DNA of 64,000 nt from Benincasa hispida. Taxonomy: Eukaryota > Streptophyta > Magnoliopsida > Cucurbitales > Cucurbitaceae. The notes beneath the pieces were generated by a model, which saw only the letters and a list, made by a program, of their open reading frames with translations, ran no database searches and was not told the DNA's origin. The translations under genes and the position numbers were made by a program. Where the stretch lies: assembly GCF_009727055.1 (NCBI RefSeq), contig NC_052349.1:41651652-41715651 (forward strand). Direction: 5' to 3'. Positions 47,087 to 59,431 of this stretch are shown one piece after another (positions within the stretch are counted from its first letter, which is position 1; every line of letters begins with the position of its first letter).

Positions 47087-48485
47087 ATAATTAAAGATAA
47101 ACACAAACAGTTATTTGTTATGAGTTCTCTAAAACTAGTATTTTGACATATATTTTTTCTCTTTTATTTAAAAAACATGTGAAAGTAGAGATTTAAACTT
47201 TTAACCTCTCGGTCAAAAATATATGATTTGAATTTTATTATTATTTGAAAAGGACATAAATAAAAATGTTACCTGTTCAAACTTTTGGTGGAACATTCTT
47301 TGTCTCAATCCCATTTTATCTCAGGCGAAAATTGTCTAGTTGCACAAGGACCACTATTGGTTAGCCAAAACAATTTTCACATTGCTTATGTTCTATATTA
47401 GACTACGATTTGTATTTGAACACAAACTAAGGAAGACAATTTTTTCCTTCACATTAATATGTATACAAAAAAAATTCAAGTTAAATAATTAAACTTTTCT
47501 ACTATGTTTATATATTTTTATAAACAAAGTAAAGAAATTAATAAACTCTTAATTATATATTTTTTTAAAATTGTTTAATCTACAAAAGTCAAATGAAAAA
47601 CAAATCTTTGCATGTGACGTTATTTATTTAATCTTTTAAAAAAATCTTATGATATACCTCGAGTTAGTGACAAAAAAAAAAAATATATATATATATTGAA
47701 ACTAGAATTAGGAATTCCTAATATTCAATATTGCATTTATTGGTTTTAGAAATGTTTGTCCAAATTTGACTACGGAGAGACCGGGAAGAGGAGAGAGGTT
47801 TGACTAGAAAGAAAGAAAGAAAGAAAGCAGGTTGTGTTTGGATTCAGGGTTAATTCCATCACTCACCGTGGAAATAATGGAGTTCTTGACCAGAATACGA
47901 CCACACATATGGACATTCTGCACCCGCAACCAATCACCCACTCATCTTTTCCCAATTTTCTCTTGCCGTTTTCCACTTTATTTCTTCCACTTTACCATTT
48001 TAGTCAACCATACCTTCTTTACTTTTCATTCTCTCTCTCTTTTTTTTTTTTTTTTCCTTTTAACTTTATTTGCCGGATGATAATAACCTTTATGCTTTTA
48101 TCTGATTTTTAGGTTTTAAAATGTTATACGGTTAGTCTTTTAATTTTGAATTTCATTTTAATTTAGTTTTTGAGTTGTAAAATATTATTGTTTTATTTTT
48201 TATATTTGAGCTTTGTTTCAATTTGATCTATATGTTTTAAGATTTATACTTTTCTAACATTGATTTTTCATTGAATATTCATTTTCAATCTTTAATGTTG
48301 TTGATGTTAAAATTTAGACAAGGCAATATTAGTATATTTATTTGTATGGAGAAAACAAGAAACCTACAAAGAAAAATAATCTTGCTTATCAATGTGGTAA
48401 ATGTCACACTCGCTCTGATGCTTAAAAGATGAGAAAACTAGAAGTAGAATGCTTTAATTCAGAGAATTTCACTTATGATATATTT
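47087..48485. other. Intergenic AT-rich DNA
   Basis: This contains a GAAA microsatellite near 47808-47828 and a T-rich run at about 48040-48057. Open frames at 47832-48112 overlap in two frames over pyrimidine-rich sequence and show no domain. No gene called. Confidence 0.45.
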
Positions 48486-48848
48486 TGTAACGACCCGAGT
48501 TTAGGAGAGTACATGAATGAACCGATATCACATATGAATGAGAGGGATCTTGATGACATGAAAGTATGGTTGAGAAAGGCTTAAAAGAATTGAAAGTTAC
48601 TACCTATACCAACAAGGTGCACCTTCCTTTTCAGTGGCTCAATCATAAGAACTCTAAAGTTAAGCGTGCGTGCGAGTGAAGACAAAGCATGTTGAAAGGA
48701 CCCGTGTTGGTTTGTGGGGACAACTTTCACTTCTAGAAGCATTCAAGGCAAGAGAAGATGACATAGCCAGGTCGTAGGGGACGCAGGGGAATGTCGGGAC
48801 CATTAGGGGCCGAATCCGGATTCCGAATCCTGGACTTGGGGCATTACA
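48486..48848 (+). mobile_element. 363 bp solo LTR / TRIM-like element with perfect TSD
   Basis: It starts TGTAACGACCCGAGTTTAGG and ends CTTGGGGCATTACA, so TGTAAC...TTACA termini. A perfect 5 bp TSD, TATTT, flanks it (48481-48485 and 48849-48853). There is no coding sequence. A related partial copy is at 9348-9620. Confidence 0.8.
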
Positions 48849-48853
48849 TATTT

Positions 48854-50865
48854 ATAGGATTATTATTTGCCCTAGACCCTTTACATTAGGTGTTAGAGTC
48901 CATTCATGACATATTTAGGGTTTTATTAGACCAGATAGCTCAGGTCGCATCTTTCTCGAGGATTTTTCCAGCTCACATTGGGTTTTGGCCCATTCTCACC
49001 CCTTTTCATAGACCTCCTCTCATGTATAAGATGTTGTTATTGGCATGAACTTCTCTTCCTCAACTGGTTTGATGGTTTTGACATCTTCTGGGTTAGTTTT
49101 ACCCTTTTCTATAAAATTATCCACAATAAATGTTAATCTCTGTTGATTAAATGAAAAAAAAAAATTATAACTAATGAAATTTCATTACTTTTTCATCCAC
49201 ATTAAAATTAATTTCCCATTTCACTCGTAAAATTAATTACTAGACATTAATCCCAAAGGACTATAAACTTGTGGACTTACTATCTCCACTAATAAACCAA
49301 CCCCAAATTGGGAATTTAATAAATTGAATAACAAAAAGCAAAGATTCCTATCCTATGCAATGGTAAGGATTGAGTTAAATGGGTGAATTACCATGAACTC
49401 CCTACTCTGTCTAAAGGATGGAGTTATGAACATTAGGGTTAAATTGGGCACTCACTATGTAAAAAATTAATGGCTGAAAATTGCCAGATGTTCCGTGTTT
49501 GCTAGCTTCTGATTGGTCAGTCATGGACAGTATGGCGAACGGTAAAACAAAAGGAGGGCCCACCAGACGTGTCGCCGCGTCAGCCCTGTATTAAACTGAT
49601 TCTGCACACGTGGATTGATGTCCTTAGATCCTTTCACATTAATTATTTTTTCAGTTTTCATGAATTAAATTTCCAATTTCTTTTTAAATAATTAAATTAC
49701 CAATTTAGTCCTATATTTATTATTTTGGATTCATTTCATTTTAATCAATATATTTTTAATTGTCAACTTTAATCTTTGTTTTAACAAATCTTAAATTTAA
49801 TTATTCTTTTCACACAATAATTACAAGGTAGAGATTTGAACTTTCGATCTTTTGATTGGAGTGTATACCAATATCATTAAACTAAACTCATTTTGACTTT
49901 AAATTTAATCATTTAACACGAATGTTGATTAAAAATAAAATAATAATAATAATACTAATGATAGTGTATAAGTCATGTGAATATATTTTTACAATTTATA
50001 AAGAGATAGTTAATAGAAACTATTTTCTTTTATAGAGAGAGCCGAGAAAGAAATTAATCTCGAAAATTAGTTTTAAGTTTTTGAAAATATAAAAAATGAT
50101 ATTAGACATTCGGACACAAATAGAACAAAAAATTACAGGGATAAAAAAAATAATTTTTAAAGCATGTTTTGTTGAATGAAATGAGATTCAAAATTGTTTT
50201 TGATCTCTTATGTTGTATGAATTTTAAGTTTAATTTAGTTCATTTAGTTTTGAAAGCTTTAAATATGTGTTTATGGTTGTACTTAAGTTTTTAGAGACGA
50301 TTTGTGAAATTGGAATCAAACTATTCAAAACACTGATAGAAATTTTAGAAGTATATGGAATTTAAAATTAACCATAAATCATATCGACCCAATTGTTGTA
50401 TTTTCATATTGTATAAAAACTATTTGAAATCTTTAAATTGTTCAATTTAAATGTATATTTAAATTATTAACCATTGAGATAGCATATATAATTTGATGTT
50501 TGTGTCTAATAAGACATTCTTTTTTTATTAGCTAAGTTCATAAATTAATTTTTTTTTTTTTAAATACAAGCATGTATTTAAAGTGCAACGTTGTTTAACC
50601 TATGATTAAAAGTATGAATTTATGTTGACTATATTTTACACTTTTGTTGTATTATAAAATTAGATTTATATTGCACATGTTTTTTTGTTTCAAAATTTAG
50701 TTTATAAAAATTTGTTACTAACAATCTTAAAATTTAGAAATTAAGGTCTACTATCTTAATTATTACACCCATTTGACGAATTAATTTCCATTTAATTATC
50801 TTTGAAATGTGAATTTTAGTTAATACATGTGAAAATAAATAATGAGAAAAAAAAAATGTTGTTTT
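48854..50865. other. Intergenic DNA with one GC-rich island
   Basis: Mostly AT-rich. The patch at about 49490-49615 is richer in GC and holds ACGTG-core sites (GACGTGTC, CACACGTGG) and CGCGTCAG, like plant bZIP-binding motifs. No gene follows it. Around 49825-49850, GTAGAGATTTGAACTTTCGA resembles a dispersed tRNA-like repeat. Confidence 0.45.
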
Positions 50866-51056
50866 CAAATATAGGAAAATGAACAAAAATATTTATAAAT
50901 AATGACAATACATCATTGTCTAGTTGTGGTAAACTACGATAGACAACGATAATAGTTTATCTGGTAGACACAGATACTAGTCTATCAATGTCTATCACAG
51001 ATAGTTCTGTGATATTTTGCTATCATTTATAAATATTTTTTTGTAGTTTTATCCTT
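50866..51056. mobile_element. MITE-like element, second copy of the 45603-45841 family
   Basis: It begins TTGTTTTCAAATATAGGAAA, the reverse complement of the other copy's right end. It continues AAAATATTTATAAAT and ends GTGATATTTTGCTATCATTTATAAATATTTTTTTG. The core contains CTATCAATGTCTATCACAG. Confidence 0.6.
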
Positions 51057-51261
51057 TAAAATAATTTTTTTTAAAAAAACATAACAAATTGAGGTAATTT
51101 TCAATAATATATATTTCCCAATTAATTTTAAGTATATCTAACATGAAATAACCACAAATAGAGAGAGAAAAAAAGAAAGAAACAGGAATTATGAATAATA
51201 TGTTGACCTAAAACTCATTTTTATAATTTTAGTTTAAATTAAGGGATCTTTTTAAATATAA

Positions 51262-51372
51262 AAAAATATTTAAATATATTTACGTTTTATAGTAAAAAGT
51301 ATATTTTTTTGAATTTTTTTTGTTATAAAATGTAAATATTTTTTGGATTTTTCTATTTATAAGATTTTTTAA
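51262..51372. repeat. Fold-back repeat, copy 1
   Basis: TATTTACGTTTTATAGTAAAAAG is followed about 20 bases later by its approximate inverse TTGTTATAAAATGTAAATATT. The same structure occurs at 52430-52560, so this is a small foldback family. Confidence 0.45.
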
Positions 51373-52159
51373 AAAATTAATTTGGGATAATTTTTAATAA
51401 TATATTTTACTTTAATCTATTTATAATAGTTCTAAATGAATTCGGCATTAAATTTAGAAAAAAAACCATTGCTGCTATTTTAATATTTATAAATTCAAAA
51501 TAAATATCACTTCATAAGAAAAGGTTCGAGAAGTAGATGTTATTTTTTCGTTACTTTAGATATTAATTTTTTAAAAATTATTTGTCTTTTTATGTTGTTT
51601 CTAATATGTTAACAATTTTAAAAAACAAGGATTTAAATCACAATATCAGTTAGCTAGTCGAAAAGTACAATTTTCTTATTTAAACCTAATTATATTATTG
51701 TTATTTGTTATAAGAAAGTTTATTTAAAATTGTAGATGATATGTAAGGAAGTGAGAGAAGAATATATTTATAACTTTTTAAAAATGCTATGCAGTATTAT
51801 AATTTGCATTATGATTTTAATTTTAATAAGAGTATCAGATGTAAACTATTTTTGTATTATTATATTTTAAAAAATAAATTCATGGGATAAGAATAAAAAA
51901 TATTTTTGTCAAAATATTTTATTGAAATTTATATGCTAAAAGTATTTTATTGGTTCAAATATCTTATTAAAATTATAACACAAAGTACAAATATTTTAAA
52001 AAGTATTAATAACGAGTTGAAAATTTAATAGAAAATAATACAGACGAATTTGTAAAAATAAAAAAAAATAAAATTAAAAAAAATTAAAAAGCATAAAATG
52101 GGAAGAGATAAGATAGAGAGAATTGTAAGGGAGAAGTTCACAATATTATTCTAATTTCA
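51373..52159. other. AT-rich intergenic DNA
   Basis: Very AT-rich; no gene, RNA or clear repeat boundary recognised. Confidence 0.45.
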
Positions 52160-52795
52160 ATTTAAATTAGAAAAAACTATAAATTAATACTAAATTTATG
52201 TAATTTAGTTATATGAACCCAATTAAAGTTATTATTTCAATTATTTTCGTTTAGATAATTAATTTATAATTTATTTTAAAATATCTATGATTTAAATTCC
52301 AACTAAATCTCTTTTAATCTAAGTAATTTGATAAAAGTTGTAAGAAATATCTTTGCGAGCAAATGATTAAAAAATAATTCTTATAGAAAATGAATTAATC
52401 AACATTTAAAAATATATATAACAAAATACATTATATTTAAAAATATTTACACTTTATAACAAAAAGTTTGAAAAGTACAAGCGTTTTTTGGAATTGTTTG
52501 TTATAAAGCGTAAATATCTTTTGGAATTTTCTATTCATAAGAATTTCCCATACATATTAATGTAAAAAGATATTGTTATAATATGTTTAATTAAATGGTT
52601 AAGAAGTTAGTAAATTTTTAGGAAACTAATTCTAAAAATTTAATATCTATCACCTTTTGCACGTGAGTTAAAATTAGAAGATGGTTTTGTTAGATTAATA
52701 AATATTTCATTTTATCAAACAAGATTGGCCGTTAAGATTTTTCTGTGATAACTTTTTATGATTGTAAACACAATCCCAATGAGCATTAAGTCCGA
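52160..52795. mobile_element. Inverted relative of the 41893-42625 insertion
   Basis: Read on the minus strand, the right end CTCATTGGGATTGTGTTTAC matches GGCTCCGTTTGGGATTGCG at 41893. The interior shares GCCGTTAAGA, TTAACTTCTTAACCATTTAA-like and AATTAATTTATAATTTATTT motifs in the same order. A foldback repeat (52430-52560) sits within it. Confidence 0.5.
52430..52560. repeat. Fold-back repeat, copy 2
   Basis: AAATATTTACACTTTATAAC and, about 35 bases on, GTTATAAAGCGTAAATATC form a 19-20 bp inverted repeat with one mismatch. Confidence 0.5.
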
Positions 52796-53003
52796 GGCTA
52801 TTTAAAAATATTTTGCAAACATGAAGATCTAAAGTATTAATTTTGAAAGTTTAGCCACCAAATATATATAAATCACTAACTTTAGGGGTCAAAATTGGGG
52901 AAAATTAAAAGGATATTGTCCTTTTAGAAACTATTTAGGAAAATATTGTCGTTTTCAAACTATTTGTAAAAATATTGTTGTTTTATTTTTTTAAAAATAA
53001 GTT

Positions 53004-53047
53004 GAGGGTTGAAAATTCGACCTAGATGGGTCGAATTTTGAACCCTC
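53004..53047. repeat. Left hairpin of the mobile-domain element
   Basis: GAGGGTTGAAAATTCGACC and GGTCGAATTTTGAACCCTC form a stem of about 19 bp with one mismatch around a 5-6 base loop. Confidence 0.8.
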
Positions 53048-53879
53048 GATCTTCCCCTTTCCCTTTGCACGTCGAACTTTGAACCCTCGACCTTGCCCTA
53101 ATATTATTATTGAGTCTGTTTAATTATCATTCCGGAGACCTTCCTCATAATTATTTGATGTGGAGAGAACGAAAAACCTTCCTCATAACACTCATAATTA
53201 TTTGATGTGTTAAAAACAATTTTGTATTGGGACAGAATGAAAGTGGAAAGAGTAAGAGAGAGAGAGATTTTGAGAGAGCGAGATTTTGAGCGAGAGAGAG
53301 ATATCCATACAAATTTTCCTTTTTTATTTTTTTAATTATTACACATTCCACCTTCTTCTTTCTTTCTTCCTCTCCTTTTTTATAAATTTGTTTTCATTTT
53401 ATAAAAACAATTTCTAAAAATATTTTTTTATTATTTATAATTTTTTTTAAAAAAAAAAAGAAGAAGAAAAACTCCATCAAAATCTTGGTACCAAATGTAC
53501 AAAAGGAATCCAAGATCATTATTGTAAAATCTTTTAAACTATTGACCTCACTACTATGATTAAAATTTTTGTTCTTTATATCAATAATACAGTCTTATTT
53601 ATAGACTTGCATGTGAAGGTTTTGAATGTTGATTTGATTTATTATTCCCTAAATTATTATCTAAAATATGTAAATTTGAATATTGAAGTTTTTTTACCTA
53701 ACTTTTTAGATTTAGACTATCTGATGTTATATTTATGTAAGTGACATTTAAAAGCTCTTATATCAAAATAATTACTATTCATAATATATAAAAAGAATAA
53801 ATTAAAAATAATAATCTCATAAAAATAAAAAATGTAAATTAAATATCTCATTTATATAAAAATAATTACAAAAATCAAT

Positions 53880-55530
53880 GTGTCTCATAAGACGGACGTC
53901 GTCGATTTCGAGCTGGTTGTCGTCATCGACTTCGAACTTGAGGTTGCTCGAGTTCTTCTTGATGTTGCTCTGGTACCTCTGCAGGCGCTTCATAATATAA
54001 ATATTCATTATGCTCTCCCACGACCCCAACCATGTCCATGCACGTACGAAAACAAAAGGATCAGCCTCTAAGTCATAATGTCCTGAACCAAATGCTGGCA
54101 TCATCATCATCGGACTAATCAATTTGACTCTGTGTCTGCATCATAGGGGGCAACTCTTCCACATTATGTGCAACCTCATCAAACTCATCCTCTTCCCGAA
54201 CAGATCCTTTACGTCTAGGAGCTGGTGGAGGAACAATAGGTATATCGTACATATAATGAATTTCCTCCATATATAGCTTTGGTTGTCACTACATATAGCA
54301 AGAACCTGGTTCGAATTATTCGCAACCTCACGGAGTCTACGGTTGTTCAATCTCTGTGAATTATAAAACAATTAGACAATATTTAAAATAAATTTAAATT
54401 AAAAAATAATTAGATAATATTCATTTACCAGATGACCCACAACTGCTCCCGGACGAGTGACGTAACGCCTTGTGATATTATTATACCAATAAATATATTC
54501 TGGAGAGACATCTGTGTCAAAGTATGCATAATAATTTTGTACGGCTCCCAAATAACTTGAAACACAAAATATTATATTAGAGAATATTAAAGACAAATAC
54601 AATAAAAATGTGTATAAGATAATCAATTAGGTTTAGTGTAATGTACCTGTTTAGGTTGAAGCAGATCAAACATGTATCTATACTGGCTGACTACATGTGT
54701 GGCTGTCCCAGTCACACAAAATTTGTCTCTCCACCTAAATTTTTAAATTGATCATTTATATTTTAAATTAACTAGATTAGTGATATAAAAATTAAATTGA
54801 ATTAAAACAACATACCGAGAACCGTAGGCTCGTCCAACCAACTGAGCGTCATTAACATGTTGTAGCTTTGGAGCCATTGTTGGAAATCGCTCCAAAGCCC
54901 ATAGTTGCAAAAGTATGAGAGACCCAACTATCTCTTGAACCTCAGGTCTTGTTGCTTTGCATAGTTGTCTATACAACCATGCCAAGCATGTTCCACCCCA
55001 CAAATACCGCCCCACATCATGGAGGTTAGCTAACAGTGGCAAGAACATCAAGTGAACAAAATGACTTGATTTATTTGAAAACAGACTTCCACTATCTCAC
55101 GAAATTGTGTTCCTAACCATATTAAACTTAACCTCGATCCTTTAATCTTGTCGGCAGGTGGGGTCGCACTGAGGTACAGTTCACAAACTTCTAACCAGTC
55201 ATCGTACATCACTCCGGTGACCGACTCACCGTCAACAGGTAACCCCAACAGACATATGGAATGTATGTGTCTCGGGCCTCCATCTCTCGACCAAGGTTGT
55301 GATCAGATGCCAGTCCAATTGAATAAATCCTAATATGGAAACCCCATAGAATCTAGATGTGCGCAGTAGTGGTAGTATTCGTGGGTGGAGCGGGATAGTG
55401 CGCTGAAGAACTGTCGCTCGACGCCTGCAAGATATTTCTCCAGTAGTACGATCTCGCCATACAACAATGATCGATGAATGGACTGGTCGTACAAAACATC
55501 AGAATCAACAGGTTCTGGGTTTTAAAGCCA
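53880..55530 (-). pseudogene. Plant mobile domain (aminotransferase-like) protein, broken
   Basis: Minus-strand pieces in order: NPEPVDSDVLYDQSIHRS (near 55520); GFIQLDWHLITTLVERWRPE and THTFHMSVG after a frameshift; GLPVDGESVTGV; LHDVGRYLWGGTCLAWLYRQ; LILLQLWALERFPTMAPKL. Across an apparent intron (GT at about 54817, AG at about 54737) come GSRWRDKFCVTGTATHVVSQ and VIWEPY. These are the signature segments of the plant mobile domain found in transposons and in MAIL/MAIN-type proteins. Stops and shifts (for example after MGFPY) show it is not functional. The C-terminal part (about 54370-53880) is weakly recognisable. It is enclosed by the inverted ends described above. Confidence 0.75.
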
Positions 55531-55630
55531 TGATCTGAAAAAAAAAAAAAAAAATTATGGTCGTACAATCTCGCCCTCTCCTACATTCTCGCTCTCTCTT
55601 ACAATCTGCTTCACCCAATTATCTTCCTTA

Positions 55631-55678
55631 TCGAGGGTTGAAGTTTCGACTTATGTATGTCGAAACTTCAACCTTCGA
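55631..55678. repeat. Right hairpin of the mobile-domain element
   Basis: TCGAGGGTTGAAGTTTCGAC and GTCGAAACTTCAACCTTCGA form a 20 bp stem with one mismatch and an 8-base loop. Further copies of the motif (TCGAGTTCTCAACGTTCGAC, GAATCCTCAACCCTCGAC) follow to 55760. Confidence 0.85.
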
Positions 55679-56110
55679 CAACCTTTGTTTCCAAGTTTTT
55701 CTTTGTTTGTCGAGTTCTCAACGTTCGACCTCTACATTAGTCGAATCCTCAACCCTCGACTTCTAGCCTCGAACTCCCAAAACAACAATATTTCTCTAAT
55801 AAGTTTTGAAAACAACAATATTAATATTAAAGGTCCGTCAAAATTGTATTTGGTCTAAAAAAATAAAAAAATATATATATTTATAGATTAGTTGTGGTCT
55901 ATGTAATCTACGATAAATGAGGGAATGAGTTCAAGGCACGTCCCTTATTAAAAAGAAGAAAAATGAAAACCACGAAATAATTATGGCATGCTTTCACCTT
56001 TTTTTTTTATTATTATTTTTATTATAAGAAAGCAAGATGTTTGAAAGTAAAAGGCATGCAAATTGTTTGCTAGAAATTCTTGATCAACTTCATCTCATAA
56101 GAATAATAAA

Positions 56111-56457
56111 TATTAGAAATATCATAAAAATAAATGTCCAATGCTTAGTATTCTAAAAGTCATGTGTCATTTTTTAAGTTGTCTAGTAATAATTCATGTT
56201 TGGTCTGCATGTAAATCCACATCTTACTTACCACTTTGCCTACAAATGGGAAATTTGGTGGATCTTAGGATGATGCACATTAGTGAGAAATCCACTTCAA
56301 AATTCCATTAATTTTCATACTATCTAATTTTATAATTTTAGTTATTTTATTTTATTTTATATTATATTTATGTATTATTATTATATCAATATATTATTAT
56401 ATTATATTATATTTTCTCCATATCCATGTTCCCGTCGTGATCCTCTATTTCATAACA
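56111..56457 (+). repeat. 5' LTR of the copia element
   Basis: 347 bp; it shares GGTGGATCTTAGGATGATGC and AAAATTCCATTAATTTTCAT with the 3' LTR. It is followed at 56458 by TGTTATTAGCACGAGCTC, which would be a degraded primer-binding site. Confidence 0.85.
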
Positions 56458-56659
56458 TGTTATTAGCACGAGCTCTTGTTGCTTTCATCGCTGAAGATAG
56501 GTCTTAGAGGTAGGTCGATTTTTTTCCTCTTTATTATTATAATAAATTAAATGTTATTTTGCACATTTAGTACATATTAAATTTCTATTAAAAATACAAT
56601 ATGTTGTGATAGTATTGTCATGATAAACTTTACAAAATTAGAATTCACAACCCTTAATA

Positions 56660-57193
56660 TTAATGACAATAATTATTTGTCATGAGTGCACGGTGCCGAA
56701 ATTCACCTAAATACTATGAACTTTGGAGAAACAATTAAAGAAGAAAAGACGACATCCAGTTAGGACAAAGCAAAATTATGATTTTTCCTTCGTCATCATC
56801 TCCACGAGAGATTAGAACATCTTACAATAAAAGATCCCCATATATTGTGGAAAAAATTGAAAGAAATGTATGATTATCAAAAGACAGTTATTCTTTCTAA
56901 AGCCCCTTTTGAGCGGGTGCATTTGGGGCTACAAGATTTTAAATCAATTAGTGATTATAATTCCACATTATTTAAAATCGGTTCAAAATTGTTGTTATGC
57001 GGAGAAAAAATGACTGATGTTGATATGTCAGAAATGACATTTTTTACATTTCATGTCTTAAATATGCTCCTGTAGAAGCAATATTGAGAGAAAGATTTTA
57101 AAAAATATTTTGAACTAATTTCATGCCTTATCGTGGCCGAACAAAATAACGAGTTAGTAATGAAGAATCACAATCTCGACCAACTGGAACAAC
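56660..57193 (+). pseudogene. Copia gag, first part (UBN2-type)
   Basis: The frame at 56845-57075 gives MWKKLKEMYDYQKTVILSKA, HLGLQDFKSISDYNSTLFKI and CGEKMTDVDMSEMTFFTFHV, the UBN2 gag pattern of plant copia elements. The following VAEQNNELVMKNH and SRPTGTT segments lead up to the A5 insertion point. It is interrupted by stops. Confidence 0.75.
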
Positions 57194-59426
57194 TAAAGGA
57201 AATCGACAATCGAGATTTCCGTGAGCAGCGGAAGCAAGACAATTCCAAATTACAATCATGAATCAACAATACATTTACAGCCGACTTCAATACAAGCGGT
57301 TATGCAAATATACAGAGAAATTACAGCATGAACAATAAATGTACAAAGAGACAAACTCTATACGAATATCGGCAGAAGCGTCTCCACACTCTGATGCCTC
57401 TGATCGATCATAGCAACCCATGAGCGCTCGATCTACACGACCGCAATATCGCACGAACATAGCACGAACACTTCGCGCTCATCCTCAACGGTCTCCTCGG
57501 TCACGATCTCATCCGCAACACGAACTCCTCCGCAACACCACGAATGGACTCCTCCAAAGTACCACGAACGACCTCCAGAAAACCTTGACGATGTCGAGTT
57601 GAGTCTGACACGACCAACAAGGTGACTTTGGTATTCTCGGTGTGAGAATCCAGAGGGTGGGCTCTGTTCGGACTTGGTGTGAGGCAGACGAATGGAGGAA
57701 AGACAGATCGTGTACACGATTGGACAAGTGGGAGAAGTTGGAGACCTATCGTATTGATCGATGCCCAATCGTTTAGATAAAGCTATGCGATTGTCTAGCA
57801 AAAGCTGTGCGATTGTTTAGCTCGGTCGATTCTATATGATCGTTTACCTTGGGCCAGCGATCGTTTAATAAAGCTATGCGATCGTTTAGTAAACACTGCA
57901 CGATCGTTTAGCTAGCACCTGTACGATCGTTTACCTAGCCCAGCCGTTGTTTAGTAAATCTGTATTTACTTGATGACTTATGTGAGTTTCTGTTTGCAGG
58001 AGAGAAAACTCAATTCTTTTCAAACTTTTGTAAAAAACTTTTTTTTCAAAATAAGGAACCGATTTCCTTTTAAACTCACGGTTACCATGATTAATAACCA
58101 CCCACTATATTTGGTTATTTAAAAGAAAAAATATTAATTATCTAATAATTAATATTATTATAAATGTAAACGATAATTAACTTATCATACTATATTTATA
58201 ACCTATAGTTTTAATATTTCATCTCATAAAACGTATAAACCATAGTTCTTTTTCTATTCCATGGTACTTAATGTAAATCTCATTTACATTAATCCTCCAC
58301 TAGATGTATCTCATACATCATACCGTCTATATCATATATAATCAAAATACCTCTTGTCAATTTGAACATTTCAAATCAACACCAAGAACTTGATCCTTCA
58401 ACATGAATCCAAGCTACCAAGGGGCGTTATGGATCTGTAGATCCGAAGCTCCAACGGTACGTGAATAACTGACTAAACCTCTTTAGTCATGGGATCCACC
58501 ATCCATTAACTGCCAGGCACTCCACTAAAGACCGACAGCTGAACTCTCCTCATTACAAAATATATTATGTGTCCATCTTAACCAATCAGCGGTGCGACAA
58601 CCCTTCACAGATCGCTTGTAAGTACAACTGGGCTAATAACCGTTATGCCCATGTAGTTACATCTGTCTCCTTAAATACCACTGATCCCTCTAATGAACAT
58701 AAATCATAGTCCTCTATGGCTGAGTCTTCTCTTCCAAAGATAAGTTGTGGCCACTATGTTCAAGCCCCGGAATCAACCCTTTAGGGAGCAATCTCTCTAC
58801 TTATCCCTGCTTCGAGAAAGAAGTGAATTCCATATTGTGAATTGAGTTCCCAGCTCCCAGATCAAACAAGTCCCCAAAAAGGTAGGCATGTTGAGTTGGC
58901 AATCTGGCCACTCTCACCCATACTAATTAAAGGACCACTCTCAAAGGCAAGAGTTTACAAAACACTCAGGATTGAGGTCGTGTCACCTATTATCATTTAG
59001 GTGAGATGCAAGTCTCTAGTATCAACGGCGTTATATACAGAGTCTAGTCATCTCGTTTAGGCCTTATACAAACTCTTTGTATAGGACACCTCCACTCCAT
59101 GTCTCCACACAAATGGTCAGGATCAACCATCTGTAGTAGTTTACAACACTTGCAAAACTCTACAAAGCAGGCCATATCCGTAGTGTCACCAGGATCAGGT
59201 ATCCCACCTTAATCCTTATACTACATATCGATTTAGGTTATCACTTAAGGCATGATCCACTTGTATATCACATATACATGCTTAGTTCACATAAGATAAC
59301 CAAGGAGCTTTGTTTATTGGATATGAGTAAATGCCAGAATTAAATAACACTTATTTTATTCATTGAACAATGTGTATCTTTACAAAACAATGAGACTCTG
59401 GGAGAATTAGGACACTGATTCCAACA
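57194..59426 (-). mobile_element. Family-A solo LTR, copy A5, nested in copia gag
   Basis: On the minus strand it starts TGTTGGAATCAGTGTCC at 59426 and ends TCGATTTCCTTTA (CA changed to TA) at 57194; 2233 bp. The flanks ACAAC (57189-57193) and ATAAC (59427-59431) agree at four of five. Joining the gag codons across it restores the copia pattern SRPTGTT-PF-P, which supports the boundaries. It is co-linear with A4 and carries an ACGATCG array at about 57760-57950. Confidence 0.78.
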
Positions 59427-59431
59427 ATAAC

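Larger units (their letters stand above)
52908..55835 (-). mobile_element. Probable DNA transposon carrying a plant-mobile-domain gene
   Basis: The outer parts are inverted over about 45 bp: AATATTGTCGTTTTCAAAC at 52942 onward and its inverse GTTTTGAAAACAACAATATT at about 55803-55823, with further AATATTGTTGTTTT copies just inside. Next inside at both ends are strong hairpins built on GAGGGTTGAA..TTCGAC (53004-53047 and 55631-55678). Between them is a minus-strand plant-mobile-domain pseudogene. Such domains occur in plant Mutator-like and other transposons. I could not define a TSD, so the class is inference. Confidence 0.55.

Noticed and set aside
47832..48112. Frames of 82-92 codons
   Set aside because: Two overlapping frames over a pyrimidine-rich tract; no domain and no homologous look.
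53151..53351. 66-codon minus-strand frame near GAGA repeats
   Set aside because: It arises from an AG-rich microsatellite (GAGAGAGAG near 53255-53300) inside the mobile-domain element; no domain.
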